Assembly: GCA_900554725.1 (NCBI GenBank)
Contig: USII01000003.1
Span: 1 to 17,025 of the forward strand
DNA from: an uncultured Eubacteriales bacterium
GTDB taxonomy: Bacteria > Bacillota > Clostridia > Christensenellales > Christensenellaceae
Length of the DNA: 17,025 bases
Direction: 5' to 3'
Of the stretch, positions 1-7,564 are shown piece after piece. A program made the translations under genes and the position numbers. The notes beneath the pieces were generated by a model, which worked only from the letters and a program-made list of their open reading frames with translations, was not told where the DNA came from and did not search any database. Numbering within the stretch: position 1 is the first letter of the stretch; each line of letters begins with the position of its first letter.

Positions 1-1
1 T

Positions 2-1408
2 AATAAATTATATCTGGAGTTTGGCGGCAAGCTATTTGACGACTATCACGCCGCCAGGGTTCTGCCAGGCTTCGAGATGAACGCCAAAATTCGAATTTTG
101 CAGGAGCTTAAAGAGAAGACAGAGATCATCTTCTGTATTGGAGCCGGTGATATTGAGAAAAACAAGGTGCGCAGCGATTTGGGCATTACCTATGATGCGG
201 ATATTCTGCGGCTGATCGATGCTTTTCGCTCCATTGGCCTTTATGTTGGAAGCGTCGTCATTACGCGCTATCAGGGCCAGAGCGCGGCAGATGCATTCCA
301 AAAGCGGCTGCAAAATCTTGGCATCAAGGTTTATCTGCATTATCCTATTGAAGGCTATCCTTCCAACATACAAAAAATCGTCAGCGAGGAGGGCTATGGG
401 AAAAACGATTTTATCCAGACAGAGCGCTCTTTGGTGGTGGTGACGGCGCCCGGCCCGGGAAGCGGGAAGATGGCAACCTGCCTCTCGCAGCTTTATCACG
501 AGCATAAAAGGGGCGTGAAGGCGGGCTATGCGAAGTTTGAAACATTCCCGATCTGGAATCTTTCCCTGAAGCACCCGGTGAATATCGCCTATGAGGCGGC
601 TACGGCGGATTTGAACGATGTCAATATGATAGACCCCTTCCATTTGGAAGAATATGGGCAAACCGCAGTAAACTACAATCGGGATGTGGAAGTGTTCCCG
701 GTGTTGAGCGCAATGTTCGAGCGCATTTTGGGGCATTCCCCGTATAAATCCCCTACGGATATGGGCGTCAATATGGCGGGGTTCTGCATTACGGATGATG
801 AAGTGGTGCGCTCTGCAGCGCGCCAGGAGATCATCCGGCGCTATTATGCGGCGCTGTGCGAGCAGAGAAAGGGCATGATAGAGGAGGATATTATCGCAAA
901 GATCGCCTTGCTGATGGAGCGCTCCGGCGCCAGCATTTCGGATCGCCCTGTTGTCTCAAGAGCCCTTCTAAAAGACGAGCAGACCCAGGCTCCGGCTGCG
1001 GCGATGGAGCTGGGAAATGGCCAGATTCTCACAGGCAAAACATCTGCACTGCTTGGGGCATCCTCTGCGCTGCTGCTCAATGCCCTAAAAGCGCTGGGTG
1101 GGCTTTCGGATGAGCTGCTGCTCATTTCACCCGAAGTCATTGCGCCAATTCAGCGGCTCAAGACAGATTGCCTTGGAAACAGGAACCCCAGGCTGCATAT
1201 GGATGAAACCCTTATCGCCCTTTCCATCTGCGCGGCAACGGATCCAAACGCGGAGATTGCCATGCAGCAGCTGCCCAAACTGAAGGGGCTGGAGGCGCAT
1301 TCGACAGTGCTGCTTTCCCCAGTGGACGAGGGAATATACAGAAAGCTTGGCATCAACCTCACCTGCGAGCCCAAATATGAAACGAACAAATTATATCAAA
1401 AGCGCTAG
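2..1408 (+). CDS. DUF1846 (UPF0371) family protein, 5' end missing
   Basis: The reading frame is open from base 2, before the first ATG at 77. The residues ahead of that ATG (NKLYLEFGGKLFDDYHAARV) are family-typical, so the gene enters from the left and the ATG at 77 is internal. About 468 residues are visible; from memory of the family, roughly 25 are missing. The segment reading KTEIIFCIGAGDIEKNKV and the glycine-rich APGPGSGK at 446-469 are recognisable landmarks of DUF1846. That second motif looks like a nucleotide-binding P-loop but has Met where Walker A has Ser/Thr. Members are common in streptococci and clostridia, and structures are known, but no reaction has been established to my knowledge. 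No signal peptide or membrane segment is seen, so it is presumably cytoplasmic. It ends in a hairpin shared with the convergent tetR gene. Family assignment is firm and function is unknown. Confidence 0.9.
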   Translation, partial: NKLYLEFGGKLFDDYHAARVLPGFEMNAKIRILQELKEKTEIIFCIGAGDIEKNKVRSDLGITYDADILRLIDAFRSIGLYVGSVVITRYQGQSAADAFQKRLQNLGIKVYLHYPIEGYPSNIQKIVSEEGYGKNDFIQTERSLVVVTAPGPGSGKMATCLSQLYHEHKRGVKAGYAKFETFPIWNLSLKHPVNIAYEAATADLNDVNMIDPFHLEEYGQTAVNYNRDVEVFPVLSAMFERILGHSPYKSPTDMGVNMAGFCITDDEVVRSAARQEIIRRYYAALCEQRKGMIEEDIIAKIALLMERSGASISDRPVVSRALLKDEQTQAPAAAMELGNGQILTGKTSALLGASSALLLNALKALGGLSDELLLISPEVIAPIQRLKTDCLGNRNPRLHMDETLIALSICAATDPNAEIAMQQLPKLKGLEAHSTVLLSPVDEGIYRKLGINLTCEPKYETNKLYQKR

Positions 1409-1430
1409 GGGGCTTCCCCTGGCGCTTTCT
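1401..1430. terminator. Bidirectional terminator between DUF1846 gene and tetR
   Basis: An 11-bp stem (AGCGCTAGGGG, loop GCTT, CCCCTGGCGCT; one T-G pair) spans 1401-1426 and contains the DUF1846 stop codon. It is followed by TTTCT on the plus strand. Read on the minus strand, the same hairpin ends in TTTTGAT, so it can also stop transcription of the convergent repressor gene. Confidence 0.75.
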
Positions 1431-1465
1431 CATATGCTTTTTGTGCGCAATATGTTAGGCAGGGC

Positions 1466-2023
1466 CTACTGAATCAATTCGTATACATAGTGGCGGAGCT
1501 GATCTTTGCTGATGGGCAGGTCGTTTTCCAGCCACCAGCAGGCCAGGGAGAGAAAGGCCCCGGTGTAAAATTCCGCTAAAGCGTCGTTTGGAATCCCGGA
1601 TGGATGCCGGACTCCTTTTTGTTCCAGATACTCCAGATCTTCTGTCAACAGCTGGGCGATATACCGGTGGAAAACCCGCGTCACATCTCCTCCGTTATTG
1701 GCGCGCAGGATGCGGGAATATGTGAAGCGCTTTTCATAGAGATGATCCAAAACGCGATCCAGCACTGCCATGAAAAAGACCTGAGGGTCTGCCATTTGGG
1801 GAATTTTATGGATGATCTCCTCCTGCATCGCCTCCAGCGCACAGCGCAGCAGATGGGATTTATCCTCAAAGTGGTTGTAAAAGGTAGTGCGGTGGATCAT
1901 GGCCTTTTGGCAAAGGTCTGTCACACTGATATCGTCAAAAGGCTTTTGCTCCATCAGCTCAAATAGGGCTGCATATGCAAATTTGTGTGTTTTTTGAACG
2001 CGGAGGTCTTTCTTTTCGGCCAT
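1466..2023 (-). CDS. TetR/AcrR-family transcriptional repressor
   Basis: The protein has 185 residues, normal for TetR regulators. The N-terminal helix-turn-helix is clear: about residues 30-58 read ISVTDLCQKAMIHRTTFYNHF, with the TFYNHF signature of the recognition helix and the KSHLL that follows it. The remaining ~120 residues are helical and variable and would form the ligand-binding and dimer domain; its Leu/Trp-rich end (LSLACWWLEND) suits a hydrophobic ligand. The start ATG at 2023 has AAAGGAG five bases upstream. The gene is divergent from the ABC ATPase gene 168 bp away, the usual layout for a local repressor that also controls itself. A 38-bp dyad just upstream is the likely operator. 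The inducer cannot be deduced. The family call is certain; regulation of the neighbouring ABC genes is inferred from position. Confidence 0.93.
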   Translation of the reverse strand: MAEKKDLRVQKTHKFAYAALFELMEQKPFDDISVTDLCQKAMIHRTTFYNHFEDKSHLLRCALEAMQEEIIHKIPQMADPQVFFMAVLDRVLDHLYEKRFTYSRILRANNGGDVTRVFHRYIAQLLTEDLEYLEQKGVRHPSGIPNDALAEFYTGAFLSLACWWLENDLPISKDQLRHYVYELIQ

Positions 2024-2042
2024 GGATGCTCCTTTCTACATA

Positions 2043-2080
2043 AAAGGGGTATTTGTTGAATATACAACGAATGCCCCTTT
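2043..2080. promoter_or_regulatory. 38-bp dyad, probable TetR operator
   Basis: Arms AAAGGGGTATTTGTTG (2043-2058) and CAACGAATGCCCCTTT (2065-2080) flank the six-base centre AATATA. Fourteen of sixteen arm positions are Watson-Crick complementary and the other two are T-G. On the minus strand the centre reads TATATT, a possible -10 for tetR, so a bound repressor would cover its own promoter. It lies 20 bases upstream of the tetR start. There is no T-tract, so it is not a terminator. Binding by the adjacent TetR is inferred. Confidence 0.6.
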
Positions 2081-2087
2081 CCTGCTC

Positions 2088-2132
2088 TTGACATCTTGGG
2101 ATTTTTAAAATACACTTTTTGCAATCGTTGTA
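2088..2132 (+). promoter_or_regulatory. Candidate promoter and operator half-site for the ABC operon
   Basis: A consensus -35 TTGACA (2088-2093) is followed after 17 bases by TACACT (2111-2116, four of six matches to TATAAT). Just downstream, where transcription would start, TCGTTGTA (2125-2132) is an exact inverted copy of TACAACGA (2063-2070) in the dyad. An alternative pair, TTGCAA (2119-2124) with TATACA (2140-2145), has a 15-base spacer and is weaker. Confidence 0.5.
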
Positions 2133-2190
2133 ATGTTAGTATACATATGTCGAATAAAATGTCAAGCGGAAAAGGAAGTGCAGAAAGCAA

Positions 2191-2892
2191 ATGGCATTCG
2201 TGGAGTTTCAGGGTGTAACAAAAGTCTATCGACAGGGAGAGATAGAAACCTATGCCCTGAATGGGGCAAGCTTTACAATAGAAAAGGGAGAATTCGTCGT
2301 CATTGTAGGCGCTTCGGGCGCGGGAAAAACGACGATCCTCAATATACTGGGAGGCATGGATAGTTGTACGGAGGGGCATATTCTGATAGAGGGAAAGGAT
2401 ATCAGCGATTATAATGCCCGTCAGCTTACGGAATACCGACGCTATGATATCGGGTTTGTATTTCAGTTCTATAACCTGGTGCAAAACCTGACAGCCCAGG
2501 AAAATGTGGAGCTCGCGGCACAGATTTGCAGAGATCCGCTGCCGGCAGAGCAGGTATTGGCACAAGTGGGGCTTTCTAAGCGCATGAAGCACTTCCCGGC
2601 GCAGCTATCCGGCGGCGAACAGCAGCGCGTTGCCATTGCGCGGGCACTGGCCAAGAACCCGAAACTGCTTTTATGCGATGAACCAACTGGCGCATTGGAT
2701 TACAGGACAGGAAAAACAATCTTAAAGCTTTTGCAGGATACCTGCAAAAAAAGTGGAAAAACGGTGGTTGTCATTACGCATAACCAGGCATTTACCGCCC
2801 TTGCAGACCGTGTGATTCAAGTGAGCAGCGGCACGATTACAGATATTCGCTTAAACCCGGAGCCCATGCCGGCAGAGAGGATTGAATGGTAA
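2191..2892 (+). CDS. ABC transporter ATP-binding protein, MacB/LolD type
   Basis: The 233-residue ATPase is complete. Walker A is GASGAGKT (residues 40-47), the Q-loop lies in [19 protein letters not shown], the signature is LSGGEQQR (139-146), Walker B is [12 protein letters not shown] with Asp163 and the catalytic Glu164, and the switch His is His197 in VITHN. The FQFYNL and LTAQENVE sequence and the size are typical of ATPases that partner MacB/FtsX-type permeases (type VII ABC, also called mechanotransmission systems). It acts as a dimer on the cytoplasmic face and couples ATP hydrolysis to conformational change in the permease. The ATG at 2191 is preceded by a GGAAAAGGAAG purine tract. 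The stop codon overlaps the start of the permease gene, so the two are translationally coupled. The substrate is unknown. Confidence 0.95.
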   Translation: MAFVEFQGVTKVYRQGEIETYALNGASFTIEKGEFVVIVGASGAGKTTILNILGGMDSCTEGHILIEGKDISDYNARQLTEYRRYDIGFVFQFYNLVQNLTAQENVELAAQICRDPLPAEQVLAQVGLSKRMKHFPAQLSGGEQQRVAIARALAKNPKLLLCDEPTGALDYRTGKTILKLLQDTCKKSGKTVVVITHNQAFTALADRVIQVSSGTITDIRLNPEPMPAERIEW

Positions 2893-5800
2893 TGAGCGCT
2901 TTTGTTAAAGATATATTTCGCTCGATACGCTATTCTTTGAGCCGCTTTTTTTCCATCGTTGCAATTGTTGCGCTGGGAGCGGGAGTATATGCGGGGCTGG
3001 CGGCGGTTGCGCCGGATATGTGGGATACAGGGGATGACTATTTCGACGCCCAAAACCTTATGGATTTGCGCCTGATTTCCACATATGGCTTTACAGAGGA
3101 GGATATTCATGCCATCCGCCAGGAGCAGGGCGTTTTGGGTGTATTTGCTACTTACAGCGCAGATGTCGTGGCAGATATCGGCGATGCGGAATATACGCTG
3201 CGCCTGCACGGCCTGCCGGAAGATCCAACGCGCATGGGGGATGACGATATCAATATGCCAGTGCTGTTGGAAGGGCGCTGGCCCCAGAGGCAGGACGAAT
3301 GCGTGCTTGTAAAAAAGGCGGTCGATGCGGACTATGAGCAGATTGGGAGTCTTATCTCCGTCCCAAATGAAGATGGCGCGCTCGATAATACGCTTGAGTG
3401 CTTTCAATATACTGTTGTGGGAATTGTGGAATCCCCTTACTACCTTTCCTTCACCCTTGGAACAACAGATCAGGGCAATGGCACGCTTTATTATGCTGCC
3501 TATGTTCCTCAGGAAGCCTTTTCGGCTGAGGTGTATACGGATCTATATGTCACCGTGGAAGGAGCAAAGGCCCTCAGTGCATTTGAAGAAGAATATAAAA
3601 GCCTTGTGGGGCAGGAAAAAGTGCGGCTGGAGGAATTGGCCGATCAGCGCGAGCAGATCCGACTGGGTGAAATTCAAGATCAGGCAAACGAAGAGCTGGA
3701 AGAAGCCAGGCAGGAATATGAGCAGGCCAGAGCAGAGGCGGAGAAGGAGCTTGCAGATGCTGCCGCTCAGCTGGAAGACGCCCGCGAGCAGATAGCTCAG
3801 GGCGAGCAGGAGATCGCAGCAGGGCAAAGGGAGTATGAAGACGGCGTGCAAGAGCTTTCTCAGCAAAAGGCTGCATACCAGCAGGCAATGGAAGAAGCTG
3901 AACAGAAGCTTGCAGATACAGAGGCCCAGGTAACCCAGGGCCGGCAGCAGCTGGAGCAGGCCAGGGCAGAGCTGGAAAACTATGAAAGCCTTTTTGAACA
4001 GGAAAGCGCGAATGCTCAGCAGCAGCTGGAAGAGGAAAAACAAAAGCTGCAAGCATGGGGCGCTGAGCTGAAAGAGCTGGCCGATGAAATCGCTGCGGCC
4101 GAGCAGATAGAGGAGCAGGGAGGAAGCGTTCCAGAACTCCCCGCTATGCGCGAGGAATATGCGAAACAATCCGCACAGTTTGTCGCTGCACAAAAGCAGC
4201 TGGAACAGGCCATCGCCCAGGGGCAGGAGGAGCTGCAAGCGCAGCGCGAACAACTGGATGCCGCATGGGAAGAATATGATGCAAACGCCGCAGCCATGGA
4301 GCAGGCAGCCCAGGCGCTGGAAGAGGGAAAGCAGGAGCTGGAAGGGCAGAAAGCTGCCGCCCAGGCAGAATTTGAGAGCGCCGAGCAACGGCTCAATGCG
4401 GCAAGGCGCCAGTTGCAGAGCGCCCGTGCAGAGCTGGAAGAGGGCAGAAAGGAGCTTGCGGAGGGCGAGCAGGAGTATGCCGATGGCCAGGCAGAGGCCC
4501 AAAAACAGCTGGGAGATGCAGAGCAACAGATTAAAGATGCGGAGCAGCAGATTGCAGAGTTGGAAGCGCCGGTCTGGTATGTTTTAGATCGGGATGCAAC
4601 AGAGAGCGTTGTGCTCTATGATGGGTGTGCAGAGCGCATGAACCAGCTGAAAACGGTTTTCCCCGTCGTGTTTTTCTTGGTGGCTGCACTGGTTGCTCTT
4701 ACTACGATGACACGCATGGTGGATGAGGAGCGCGGCCTAATTGGGACATATAAAGCACTCGGATACTCCAATGCAAAAATAGGGTTTAAATATCTGTTTT
4801 ACGCAGCTTTTGCGACGCTGCTGGGCTCGGTACTGGGCATTGGAATTGGCATGTATTTGCTGCCCCAGATTATCTGGAATGCATATGGTATTATGCTTTC
4901 GCTGCCCGAGATGATCATCGATTTTCGCTGGGGAATTGCATTGCAGGCCACGGGAGCGCTACTGGCATTTACGCTTGGGGCCACATATCTTGCATGCAGG
5001 GCCTCGCTATTCGAGGTTCCTGCCCGCCTGCTTCAGCCAAGGGCGCCCAAGCCAGGTAAGCGGATTTTGCTTGAGCGCATCGGCTTTTTATGGAAGCGGC
5101 TGAACTTTACAGCCAAGACCACTGCGCGCAATCTGTTTTTGAATAAGCGTCGGCTTATCATGACGGTGGCGGGTGTGGCAGGATGCACGGGTCTGCTCGT
5201 CACGGCTATGGGAATTCGGGATTCCGTAGGCTCTATTTTGGAAAACCAGTTTGAAGTCATCTATCAATTTGATGTAATGACAACTCTAGAGCAGGAGCAA
5301 ATGTCGCCAGAGCTGGAAGAGGCGCTGGAGGACCCGGATTTGTTTGAGGGCTATCTGCAAACGATGAATCGGAATATGAATGTCACCAGTGCTGATGGTG
5401 GAGATACCATGACGGCATATCTCTATATCCCAAAGGAGCCGGAGCGCATTGAGGAATTTGTGAATTTGCGGCGCCGGCAGGATCAATCCCCCATCCCACT
5501 TCGAGATGACAGTGTGATTATCACAGAAAAGCTCGCAGACAACCTGGATCTTGAAATAGGCGATACGCTGCGCGTACAGGCAATAGCAGCCTCAGATGCT
5601 CAGGATATGGAATTGACAGTAACGAATATCTGCGAAAACTATGTCTTTAACTATATCTATATCTCTCCGCAGCTCTACCGGCAGGTGACCGATGAAGAGC
5701 CGGAATATACCCAGCTTGTGATAAAGACAAACCCGCAAAACAATGATGCCGCCATAGAAAAGCTCAGAAGCTTTTCAGGGGAATTGCTTACTGTGACGCT

Positions 5801-6245
5801 CAATGCAGATATCATCGAATCTGTTCGGGGCTCGATTGACAGTGTGAATGTCATTATTTTGGTGCTCATCGCATTTGCCGGGATTCTGGCGTTTATCGTG
5901 CTCTATAACCTGACCAATATTAATGTTGGTGAGCGAGTGCGGGAAATCGCCACGCTCAAAGTGTTGGGTTTTCGCGCGAAGGAAACGAATTCCTATATTT
6001 TCCGGGAAACGCTGGTGCTTTCTCTGCTGGGCTGCGTGCTGGGGCTGGGCCTTGGGACGATTCTATACCAGTATGTCGTAAGAACTGTGGAAGTAGATAC
6101 CATGATGCTTGGGCGCACGGTAAGCTTTGCAGGATATTTGACAGCTGTTGTGCTGACCATGCTGTTTACCTGGATCGTCAGCTTGTTTATCAATAAAAGG
6201 ATTCGCCAGGTGGATATGGTGGAATCTCTGAAATCTGTGGACTAG
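2886..6245 (+). CDS. FtsX/MacB-type ABC permease with giant coiled coil
   Basis: The 1,119-residue permease is the partner of the preceding ATPase. One hydrophobic helix lies near residues 18-42, followed by an extracytoplasmic domain to about 230. A Glu/Gln/Ala-rich coiled coil then runs from about 232 to 559, with recurring segments such as AREQIAQGEQEIAAG and GRKELAEGEQEYADG. A first FtsX module has helices near 589-610, 635-664 and 682-706. A second half follows, with a helix near 756-778, an outer domain to about 985, and a terminal FtsX module (helices about 987-1008, 1042-1062, 1081-1104; cytoplasmic REIATLKVLGF coupling motif). Duplicated permeases of this kind work with one ATPase in Gram-positive bacteria. 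ATG 2886 overlaps the ATPase stop; ATG 2892 (TAATG) is equally possible. Related proteins take part in antimicrobial-peptide or lipid handling, but the substrate here is unknown. Confidence 0.92.
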   Translation: MVMSAFVKDIFRSIRYSLSRFFSIVAIVALGAGVYAGLAAVAPDMWDTGDDYFDAQNLMDLRLISTYGFTEEDIHAIRQEQGVLGVFATYSADVVADIGDAEYTLRLHGLPEDPTRMGDDDINMPVLLEGRWPQRQDECVLVKKAVDADYEQIGSLISVPNEDGALDNTLECFQYTVVGIVESPYYLSFTLGTTDQGNGTLYYAAYVPQEAFSAEVYTDLYVTVEGAKALSAFEEEYKSLVGQEKVRLEELADQREQIRLGEIQDQANEELEEARQEYEQARAEAEKELADAAAQLEDAREQIAQGEQEIAAGQREYEDGVQELSQQKAAYQQAMEEAEQKLADTEAQVTQGRQQLEQARAELENYESLFEQESANAQQQLEEEKQKLQAWGAELKELADEIAAAEQIEEQGGSVPELPAMREEYAKQSAQFVAAQKQLEQAIAQGQEELQAQREQLDAAWEEYDANAAAMEQAAQALEEGKQELEGQKAAAQAEFESAEQRLNAARRQLQSARAELEEGRKELAEGEQEYADGQAEAQKQLGDAEQQIKDAEQQIAELEAPVWYVLDRDATESVVLYDGCAERMNQLKTVFPVVFFLVAALVALTTMTRMVDEERGLIGTYKALGYSNAKIGFKYLFYAAFATLLGSVLGIGIGMYLLPQIIWNAYGIMLSLPEMIIDFRWGIALQATGALLAFTLGATYLACRASLFEVPARLLQPRAPKPGKRILLERIGFLWKRLNFTAKTTARNLFLNKRRLIMTVAGVAGCTGLLVTAMGIRDSVGSILENQFEVIYQFDVMTTLEQEQMSPELEEALEDPDLFEGYLQTMNRNMNVTSADGGDTMTAYLYIPKEPERIEEFVNLRRRQDQSPIPLRDDSVIITEKLADNLDLEIGDTLRVQAIAASDAQDMELTVTNICENYVFNYIYISPQLYRQVTDEEPEYTQLVIKTNPQNNDAAIEKLRSFSGELLTVTLNADIIESVRGSIDSVNVIILVLIAFAGILAFIVLYNLTNINVGERVREIATLKVLGFRAKETNSYIFRETLVLSLLGCVLGLGLGTILYQYVVRTVEVDTMMLGRTVSFAGYLTAVVLTMLFTWIVSLFINKRIRQVDMVESLKSVD

Positions 6246-6266
6246 GCAGGGGAAGCGTGGTATACT
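6238..6266 (+). promoter_or_regulatory. Possible promoter for the small membrane protein gene
   Basis: TGGACT (6238-6243, overlapping the permease stop) and TATACT (6261-6266) are 17 bases apart, and TGG just before the -10 gives an extended TGn element. The resulting leader would be only about 14 bases, with the ribosome site almost at its 5' end. Read-through from the permease gene is equally likely. Confidence 0.3.
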
Positions 6267-6286
6267 TTTATCGGGAGGATATACAA

Positions 6287-6469
6287 ATGGCAAAGCAAAG
6301 TGTGCGCAGCCGTAGGGCCTATGCAATGGCGCTGCCCGATGCGCTGATGTTTTATGGAATTCCTGCGCTCCTTGTGGCCTGTGTCATCTCGGGCGTTTGG
6401 GTATTGGCGTGGCTGATATGCAGGGCAGTTCGGGAAAAGAAAAAACGCAAAGGTGAAGAGCAGGAGTGA
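6287..6469 (+). CDS. Small single-pass membrane protein
   Basis: This 60-residue protein is not one I recognise. A basic N-terminus (KQSVRSRR) is followed by one hydrophobic helix at about residues 20-45 (LMFYGIPALLVACVISGVWV and a few more), then a strongly charged tail (REKKKRKGEEQE). This suggests a single membrane span with a basic cytoplasmic end. The frame is also open from ATG 6257, but ATG 6287 is preferred because GGAGG (6274-6278) sits eight bases before it. It lies 41 bases after the permease stop, with no terminator in between and a strong terminator after it. It is therefore probably the last gene of the ABC operon and could be an accessory subunit. That role is inferred from position only. 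Confidence 0.7.
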   Translation: MAKQSVRSRRAYAMALPDALMFYGIPALLVACVISGVWVLAWLICRAVREKKKRKGEEQE

Positions 6470-6476
6470 ATCTACC

Positions 6477-6502
6477 GTGCAGGCAGTTGCCTGCACTTTT
6501 TT
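6477..6502 (+). terminator. Terminator of the ABC operon
   Basis: A perfect 8-bp stem, GTGCAGGC (6477-6484), loop AGTT, GCCTGCAC (6489-6496), is followed directly by six T. It begins seven bases after the small membrane protein's stop codon, so it closes the ABC operon. Confidence 0.9.
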
Positions 6503-6555
6503 AAAAGCCGGCTTGGGTTTAGAGAGCGCCCAAAGGGCACAGAGGGGAGAAAAGC

Positions 6556-7440
6556 ATGATCGTAAGCGCAAGTAGGCGCACAGATCTGCCCGCGTTTTAT
6601 GCGAAGTGGCTTGTGCGCCGTTTTGAAGAAGGTTATGCTCTGGTGAGAAACCCCTTTCGCTTTCATCAGGTGGAAAAAGTTTTGCTGGACCCAGAACATG
6701 TGGATGGAATTGTCTTTTGGACTAAGAACCCCGTGCCGCTTTTCCCCTATTTGAAAAGGTTTGAGGGATACCCCTATTATTTCCAATATACGCTGACTTC
6801 CTACGGCCGGGATTTGGAACCGGGCATCCCTAAAAAAGGAGCTTGCGGGGTTGAGACTTTCCAAAAGCTTTCAGAACATATTGGCAAGGAGCGCATCATT
6901 TGGCGGTATGACCCGATTCTGATTTCAGAGCGATATTGCCTTCTTTGGCACCTTGAGTATTTCGCGCGGCTCGCTCGAAAGCTGGAAGGTTATACGACCC
7001 AGTGTACCATTAGCTTTTTAGATCTCTACCCCTCCATTGCGGGGAGGATGGACGCTCTTTTGGTACGCCCGCCAAATGAGAGGGAAGTGCAGTACCTTGC
7101 AAAGGGTCTGGCGCAGATCGCCCATACATATGGCATGCGCATGCAAACCTGTGCAGAGCAGATGGAGCTTGAAGAATACGGGATAGCGCATGGAAAATGT
7201 GTAGATGCAGAGCTGCTTTCCAGGATTGCCGGAAAGCCCGTTTGTGCAGGAAAGGGCGCAGCACAGCGGCCTGGCTGCGGGTGCGCGCCCAGTGTGGATA
7301 TTGGGGCTTATGGCGCATGCCATGGCGAGTGCCAATATTGCTATGCCAGAAGGGGAAGCAGAGCGAAAATGCATTTACCCGATTCTCCCCTCCTGCTGGG
7401 CAGGCTAGCACAAGAGGATGTTGTGCGGGAAAGGAAATAG
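6556..7440 (+). CDS. DUF1848 family protein, radical-SAM-like Cys cluster
   Basis: The 294-residue protein begins MIVSASRRTDLPAFYAKW and has the FWTKNP segment (about residues 55-60) and RYDPI, both typical of DUF1848. Near the C-terminus are Cys241 and Cys243 and then Cys255-x3-Cys259-x2-Cys262. That last spacing (CX3CX2C) is the one radical SAM enzymes use to hold their 4Fe-4S cluster, but those enzymes carry it near the N-terminus. The resemblance is a known remark about this family, whose reaction is not established as far as I know. A GGGGAG ribosome site precedes the ATG at 6556. It follows the ABC operon terminator and is the only plus-strand gene before the convergent flotillin gene; I see no clear promoter. 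The family call is firm. Fe-S binding is likely, and radical SAM chemistry is a hypothesis. Confidence 0.9.
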   Translation: MIVSASRRTDLPAFYAKWLVRRFEEGYALVRNPFRFHQVEKVLLDPEHVDGIVFWTKNPVPLFPYLKRFEGYPYYFQYTLTSYGRDLEPGIPKKGACGVETFQKLSEHIGKERIIWRYDPILISERYCLLWHLEYFARLARKLEGYTTQCTISFLDLYPSIAGRMDALLVRPPNEREVQYLAKGLAQIAHTYGMRMQTCAEQMELEEYGIAHGKCVDAELLSRIAGKPVCAGKGAAQRPGCGCAPSVDIGAYGACHGECQYCYARRGSRAKMHLPDSPLLLGRLAQEDVVRERK

Positions 7441-7490
7441 AAAGGGCGGGGGAAAGCTGTACTTTTGCAGGGATATGGAAATGTTTTAAA

Positions 7491-7527
7491 TAAAAAGCAG
7501 TTTAGGATATTGCCTAAACCGCTTTTC
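7491..7527. terminator. Bidirectional terminator between DUF1848 and flotillin genes
   Basis: GTTTAGG (7500-7506), loop ATATTG and CCTAAAC (7513-7519) form the core. It is extended by AGC/GCT on the outside after one A-C position that becomes a G-U pair in the minus-strand RNA. Minus-strand transcripts leave through TTTTTA (7491-7496), so it fits the flotillin gene best; plus-strand transcripts get only CTTTTC. Confidence 0.75.
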
Positions 7528-7564
7528 TGCCGCATTGCCCTTATTGCAAAGAGGCTTTCATTTG

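Noticed and set aside
3543..4526. 327-residue open frame on the minus strand inside the permease gene
   Set aside because: It lies exactly opposite the low-complexity coiled-coil coding region. Its Leu/Cys/Phe-rich translation is the expected complement of Glu/Gln/Ala/Lys codons.
3580..4562. DNA tandem repeat suspected in the permease gene
   Set aside because: The repeated look comes from heptad-like Glu/Gln/Ala/Leu codons. No exact repeat unit or fixed period is visible at the DNA level.
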